Both the position numbers and the translations under genes were made by a program. 64,000 nt of DNA from UMGS1994 sp944386155 (lineage in GTDB: Bacteria > Bacillota > Clostridia > TANB77 > CAG-508), in contig OZ006973.1 of the NCBI GenBank assembly GCA_963931085.1, positions 1,612,001-1,676,000 on the forward strand, in the 5' to 3' direction. This document shows positions 59,971 to 64,000 of this stretch, piece after piece (position 1 is the stretch's first letter; each line of letters starts with the position of its first letter). The notes under the pieces were generated by a model that was not told the DNA's origin, did not search any database, and worked only from the letters and a program-made list of their open reading frames with translations.

Positions 59971-60264
59971 ATGTACCTCCTATATTCTTTTCTCTTTGAT
60001 AATATCACACTTATATAGCAAATACAATCTATATTTATACCTTTTATATATTATTCTAATTTTCTTCTAAATCAGCCTTATATCTAATAATAATTTATAT
60101 TCTTTTTGATAACTTTGCATATAAAAACAACACATTATTTTATCTATGTTTATTAAATTATTACCTTTAGAGTACTATTACTCCTTCTCAATTATACAAT
60201 AGATTATTTTAAAAATCTATAAATTTAAGAATAAATATAAAAAACCTATGTGGGTTAGTCAATC
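59971..60264. other. Spacer between rpiB and the insertion sequence
   Basis: No gene seen. It contains the upstream region of rpiB and, at 60223-60248, one copy of a 26-bp sequence that recurs at 61389-61414 on the far side of the IS. Confidence 0.6.
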
Positions 60265-61373
60265 ATATGTCACACTTCTTTGAAATCAATACTGTTTGAG
60301 CACCATATATTGTTTATACTGATTCTCCTTGACTTTTATATCTTTTTAAGAACTCGTTGGGGCTCAGCCATCCTAGCGGTCTCATTGGAAAATTATTATA
60401 CTGTTTTCTCCAATCTGCTCCTCTATTTCTTAAATCTTCTAAACTATAAAATATTTTTCCATAATAAAATTGTTCTTGATCTTTTCTATGACTTCTTTCT
60501 ACTCGTCCATTTTCTTTTGGTGTGTATGGCTTTATTAATTTATGCTTTATTCCTATTTTCTTTAATGTCTCTTCAAACTTTGTTTTCTTATTTTTTGCAA
60601 ATGCATTCCAACTTAATCTATTTGTAAACTCAAATCCATTATCTGTTTGAATTGTTTCTATTTTAAACGGAAAATACTTTATAACTCTTTTTACAAACTC
60701 ACTTGACATATATGTGCTATGCTCATTTGTAAACCATGTGTATCGTTTTCTCGTAAATTCATCTATTGCTGTATATTGATAAAACTTTTCTCCTTTATCT
60801 TTTAATTCTTTTGTTAAACATTCTTGTGGAACATATTTTACATCTATTTGAACTTTGTCTCCTGGAAATTTTCCTGAAGTCCATTCCATTGCTTGTTTTG
60901 CTTTCTTTTTACTTGGTGCTTTTTTATATATCCCCATTCGTCTCATCACATAATATAATCCTTGAACTGTCCTTGTGTATCCCGCTTGTCTTAATTTTAT
61001 CCATAATACTACTAATCCTGTATTTTTATTGTTTGCTTTATATTGTTTTATTAATTTTATTTCTTCTTTTGTATGTTGATTTGGATGATAGTGCGGTTTT
61101 CTTGATTTGTCCTTTAAACTTTCTAAACTCCCATCATATTTTTTTCTCCATCTATATATTGTTCTCCTGCACTCACTATACTTAATTGCCGTTTTTGTTA
61201 CACCATATTTATAAGAAAATTTTACTACAGACTCTTTATATTTTAATCTTTGTATGATATTATTACCCATATTGAAAGAGATCACTCCTTTCTTGTTTAT
61301 TTGTCGTTATTTAAACAATATCATTTGGTGTGCTCTCTTTCAATATTTTATTTTCAATTTACATGTGACATAT
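60265..61373 (-). mobile_element. IS481-like insertion sequence, ~1.1 kb
   Basis: Contains one intact transposase gene. Short terminal inverted repeats ATATGTCACA (60265-60274) and TGTGACATAT (61364-61373), with weaker TTGAAA similarity inside. No short target duplication is obvious at the immediate edges, but both flanks carry the same 26-bp sequence. Ends are inferred from this symmetry. Confidence 0.7.
60314..61270 (-). CDS. DDE transposase, IS481-like
   Basis: 318 aa. The N-terminal helix-turn-helix (KYGVTKTAIKYSECRRTIYRWRKKYDG) and linker bind the terminal repeats. The integrase-core RNase H fold follows with catalytic residues in VQIDVKYV (D), IQTDNGFEFTN (D) and PKENGRVERSHR (E), giving the DDE triad. 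The frame is uninterrupted, so the element may be active. The start at the ATG 61270 is preceded by AAGGAG at a rather long distance; a GTG five codons earlier is the alternative. Confidence 0.88.
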   Translation of the reverse strand: MGNNIIQRLKYKESVVKFSYKYGVTKTAIKYSECRRTIYRWRKKYDGSLESLKDKSRKPHYHPNQHTKEEIKLIKQYKANNKNTGLVVLWIKLRQAGYTRTVQGLYYVMRRMGIYKKAPSKKKAKQAMEWTSGKFPGDKVQIDVKYVPQECLTKELKDKGEKFYQYTAIDEFTRKRYTWFTNEHSTYMSSEFVKRVIKYFPFKIETIQTDNGFEFTNRLSWNAFAKNKKTKFEETLKKIGIKHKLIKPYTPKENGRVERSHRKDQEQFYYGKIFYSLEDLRNRGADWRKQYNNFPMRPLGWLSPNEFLKRYKSQGESV

Positions 61374-61399
61374 CTATTTTAAACCTATATTTAAGAATA

Positions 61400-61439
61400 A
61401 ATATAAAAAACCTAAGTACAATAAATATACTTAGGTTTT
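61400..61439 (-). terminator. Terminator of the M23 peptidase gene
   Basis: AAAACCTAAGTA/TACTTAGGTTTT 12-bp stem (61407-61418 with 61428-61439), T-rich on the minus strand. Its left part is the segment repeated at 60223-60248. Confidence 0.9.
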
Positions 61440-61450
61440 AATCATTTACA

Positions 61451-62527
61451 TTATAAATATCTGTATGGATTTACTGGATTACCATTTACCCTTACCTCGA
61501 AGTGTAAGTGAGTACCTGTTGAGTTACCAGTTGATCCAACTGTACCAATTACTTGGCCTTTTGATACTTTTTGTCCTACTTTAACTTTTCTAGATCCTGC
61601 TTTTAAGTGTCCATATAAAGTTACTGTACCATTACTATGTTTAATCATTATATATTCACCATAACTTTTATATGCACCACTTGAAGATCTTAAAGCTTCT
61701 GATACGATTACCACACCATCTTTTGCAGCAACTACTGATTTACCTTTAACACCTATGTTAATATCTATACCAGTGTGACCTGCATATGAAGGGTAACTTC
61801 TATTTCTAATATTACTTAATGAACATCCTTTTACTGGGAAAGCATATCCTCCAACTGATTTTACTGAACTACTTGAAAATGTTTTCTTTGAGCTTGATCT
61901 TGATGATGAAGATCTACTTGTTGTTTTCTTTGTAGTTTTCTTAGTAGATTTTTTAGCTGTTTTTTTAGAAGATTCAACAGCTTTCTTTAAAGTAGTTTTA
62001 GCAACTTTAGCAGATTTAATATCTTCCTCAGCTTTATTTTTTTCTATGCAAACTTCTGAAATTTTTGCATTCTTTCTATCACTTTTTGATAATGTATTAA
62101 TTACCTCTTTAGCTTCCGCTTCTGAAGCAACTGTAACTTTTTTCTTTCCATTTAATAAAATTGCATATGCTCTGTATGTTACTGTAGAATTATTTTGAAG
62201 AGCAACTAAAACTTTATCAGTATCATCAGGAAGATCTCCACTTAAGAACTCTAACTGATAACTTGGTAAAGAATTAAACTTAATATCTGCAACATTTTCT
62301 CCAGGATTATTTTTTAAATCCTCTATCATTTTTTGCATTTCTTCTTTATCTTGAACATATCCAATTGTTTGTCCATTTAACGTAACTTTGTAAGATGGTT
62401 TATATTTAATATAAATGATTGATGCCATGATAATCAGCCCTACTGCAAAAAGACTAGTAAACTTTATAGTTCTTTTTGCATAATACTTAATCCACTTACT
62501 TTTAATAAACATCCTCTCCTTTTCCAT
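61451..62527 (-). CDS. M23-family (LytM) peptidoglycan endopeptidase, membrane-anchored
   Basis: About 358 aa. One N-terminal transmembrane helix (FTSLFAVGLIIMASIIYI) is followed by an external region, a Lys/Ser/Thr-rich linker (about residues 180-220 of the mature region) and a C-terminal Zn peptidase domain with HTGIDI (first His/Asp ligands), TVTLYGHL and GTHLHFEV, which cuts peptide cross-bridges. The predicted transcription start is at about 62545, so the frame's upstream ATG at 62572 cannot be used. The ATG at 62527 is chosen; 62512, with AAGGAG only 3 nt away, is the alternative. Confidence 0.93.
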   Translation of the reverse strand: MEKERMFIKSKWIKYYAKRTIKFTSLFAVGLIIMASIIYIKYKPSYKVTLNGQTIGYVQDKEEMQKMIEDLKNNPGENVADIKFNSLPSYQLEFLSGDLPDDTDKVLVALQNNSTVTYRAYAILLNGKKKVTVASEAEAKEVINTLSKSDRKNAKISEVCIEKNKAEEDIKSAKVAKTTLKKAVESSKKTAKKSTKKTTKKTTSRSSSSRSSSKKTFSSSSVKSVGGYAFPVKGCSLSNIRNRSYPSYAGHTGIDINIGVKGKSVVAAKDGVVIVSEALRSSSGAYKSYGEYIMIKHSNGTVTLYGHLKAGSRKVKVGQKVSKGQVIGTVGSTGNSTGTHLHFEVRVNGNPVNPYRYL

Positions 62528-62551
62528 ATTTTTTCTTGTCACGTATTTACC

Positions 62552-62580
62552 ATTATACAATATATTATGCACATTTTCAA
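62552..62580 (-). promoter_or_regulatory. Promoter of the M23 peptidase gene
   Basis: TTGAAA (62580-62575), 17-nt spacer, TATAAT (62557-62552). It decides the start codon of the gene. Confidence 0.88.
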
Positions 62581-62704
62581 ATAATGTATGTACTATATAT
62601 TCCTACTATTTTTTCCATTTTTCCATTGAAAAGTAATATTTTTACATTTTATAACGTTATCTCTCATATACTCTCTTTTCCTCTCTTTTTCTTACATTTT
62701 TATC

Positions 62705-62749
62705 ATCAAAAAAAGACATATTAATGCATTTTTTTGCACTAATATGCCT
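62705..62749 (-). terminator. Terminator of the REC-GGDEF gene
   Basis: CATATTAATGCA/TGCACTAATATG stem with one mismatch (62717-62728 with 62735-62746), run of seven T on the minus strand. Confidence 0.85.
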
Positions 62750-62772
62750 TAACAAAAAATTATTCACTTTTT

Positions 62773-63696
62773 CTATTTTCTTCTTCTATTTATGATATAA
62801 GAACTTCCTGATATAGATTTTGCTTGATGCTTTACTTGAGCTCCAATTTCTCCTATCTCCAAAGTATTTCTAAATCTTCCAGGCTCTACAACAACTACGC
62901 CAATAGAAATAGATGTAAGAGGAAATTGCTCAATAATTCCTTTTCTGTTTGCAACTTCAATATATCCTTTTTCTATATCTTCTTTATTATAATATTTTAA
63001 AACGTTTTCATCAAATTCATTAATTATCTTTTTACATATTTTATCATAATCACCGCTAGATGCTATCGCTATAAAATCATCTCCACCAATATGTCCTATA
63101 AAATTATCATTTGAATCAGTTGTATGAATATTATCTACAATAGTACGTGCTGTAAACTTTATAATTTCATCTCCATTTGAAAAACCATAAATATCATTAT
63201 ATGCTTTAAAATTATCTAAATCAAAATATAGTATTGCAAAGTTTTCTTTATTTAAAAGTCTTCTTTTCATTTCAGTTTGAATTTGTACATTTCCAGGAAG
63301 ACCAGTCAGAGGACTTACTCTTCTGTTAACTTGCAAAAGTCTTGTTAAATTTTTAATAGTATAGTATATATATTCTTTTTCTATTGGTTTTACTATAAAA
63401 TACTCAACAGATTGTTTTAATATTTCTAATCTATGATCTTTGTCCCAATTAGAAGAAATAACTATAATCGGAGTTATACTATTATCTTCATCTTGTCTTA
63501 ATATTTTACAAACTTCTTTTACATCTACACCAATAGTATCTTCGTCTACTATAATCATATCTGGTATATTTCTTAAAACAACATCTATTTCATCTGTTTT
63601 TATTGAAGTAAATTCATAATCTTTTTCTTTATGAAATAGCTCTTTTAAGATATTTAACGTTGTTTCTGTATTATCTATTATATAGATATCTCTCAC
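62773..63696 (-). CDS. Response regulator with GGDEF (diguanylate cyclase) domain
   Basis: 307 aa. Receiver domain (about residues 1-120): Asp in MIIVDED near 55, VISSNW, Lys in FIVKPIEKEY. GGDEF domain (about 135-300): LTGLPGNVQIQ, AILYFDLDNFKAYNDIYGFSNGDEII, and GHIGGDDF near 204-208. The signature GGDDF is a conservative form of GG(D/E)EF, so cyclic-di-GMP synthesis is plausible but unproven. No RxxD inhibitory site is seen in the expected place. The start codon is GTG behind AGGGAGA. It is transcribed alone, with no kinase beside it. Confidence 0.9.
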   Translation of the reverse strand: MRDIYIIDNTETTLNILKELFHKEKDYEFTSIKTDEIDVVLRNIPDMIIVDEDTIGVDVKEVCKILRQDEDNSITPIIVISSNWDKDHRLEILKQSVEYFIVKPIEKEYIYYTIKNLTRLLQVNRRVSPLTGLPGNVQIQTEMKRRLLNKENFAILYFDLDNFKAYNDIYGFSNGDEIIKFTARTIVDNIHTTDSNDNFIGHIGGDDFIAIASSGDYDKICKKIINEFDENVLKYYNKEDIEKGYIEVANRKGIIEQFPLTSISIGVVVVEPGRFRNTLEIGEIGAQVKHQAKSISGSSYIINRRRK

Positions 63697-63770
63697 GATT
63701 ATTCTCCCTTCTTTTGTACAAACCTTAATATATATTATATATATACTAAAAAAAATATAATTTCAACATA

Positions 63771-64000
63771 TTATTTAATATCTTTATCATCATATCTTTC
63801 GAATATTTTACTTAATCTATCTGATTTCATAGATGGGAACGCTTTTCTCATTCTTCTAGTTCTTTTTTCAATTAACTCTTTCAAATCTGATTTTCCTCTT
63901 TCAAGTTCACTCATTTTTAATGAAACTTTACTTATAAAAGAATCAATCTGAGTTTCGAATTGTTTTCTAACAAGTCTTTCTTTACGTTTTCTAATATATT
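63771..64000 (-). CDS. Unknown basic helical protein, C-terminal part
   Basis: The frame enters from beyond the right edge and ends at TAA (63771-63773). The visible 76 residues are charged and mostly helical (RKRKERLVRKQFETQIDSFI, then MSELERGKSDLKELIEKRTRRM and FPSMKSDRLSKIFERYDDKDIK). Coiled-coil character, no membrane segment. It probably precedes the REC-GGDEF gene in the same direction. No family recognised. Confidence 0.6.
   Translation of the reverse strand, partial: YIRKRKERLVRKQFETQIDSFISKVSLKMSELERGKSDLKELIEKRTRRMRKAFPSMKSDRLSKIFERYDDKDIK

Noticed and set aside
60280..61185. Plus-strand frames across the IS
   Set aside because: Antisense shadows of the intact transposase; Leu/Ile/Phe-rich without starts.

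Overview
The window is a very AT-rich stretch of a Bacillota (Firmicutes) chromosome, most likely from an anaerobic, possibly uncultivated gut, member of the Clostridia. The evidence is the low-GC ribosomal and translation genes, strong AGGAGG ribosome binding sites, a YlbJ-type sporulation membrane protein, the indirect GatCAB aminoacylation route, CarD, a clostridial-type fused AdhE, and the housekeeping pair dnaG-rpoD. Nearly all genes lie on the minus strand. The exceptions are ylbJ (17.1 kb), rplU-rpmA (52.3 kb) and one tRNA-Met (53.2 kb). The species cannot be named from the sequence alone.

Layout. 0-0.8 kb: the end of an unknown gene and a leucine-rich-repeat-like protein. 0.95-5.5 kb: the str cluster rpsL-rpsG-fusA-tuf. 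5.6-23.9 kb: an accessory block lying exactly where rpoB and rpoC would be expected. It contains three small paralogues, a 1843-aa protein with ten His/Asp repeat units, an 846-aa Lys/Glu-rich protein with related modules, trmFO, ylbJ, a DUF3137-like/TIM-barrel fusion, an M29 aminopeptidase, a membrane-anchored 612-aa protein and a prepilin-like protein. 24-27.6 kb: rpmG-secE-nusG-rplK-rplA-rplJ-rplL with an L10 leader. 27.8-39.9 kb: a PhoB-type response regulator, a 2755-aa cyclic-glucan-synthase/GH94 giant, CarD, a predicted zinc metalloprotease and dUTPase. 40-48.2 kb: adhE, three small membrane proteins, and gatC-HAD-gatA-gatB. 48.3-53.3 kb: an unknown protein, rpsF-ssb-rpsR, an anchored cyclophilin, rplU-rpmA and tRNA-Met. 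53.3-64 kb: dnaG-rpoD and a 52-aa gene, a pilin-like protein with InlB-type repeats, a WecA/TagO-like transferase, RpiB, an IS481-like insertion sequence, an M23 peptidase and a REC-GGDEF protein.

How it works together. The core is translation and replication initiation, with ordinary sigma-A promoters (17-nt spacers) and recognisable autoregulatory leaders (L10, L21). The most unusual material is the accessory block. The two large repeat-bearing proteins and the LRR-like protein all have promoters whose -35 element sits at the end of a shared TTnACATAAATATTG-like motif, which suggests co-regulation. The two large proteins also appear to share a ~60-residue module and have no recognised family. 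If there is an undescribed system here, this is the best candidate. Its function cannot be read from the sequence.
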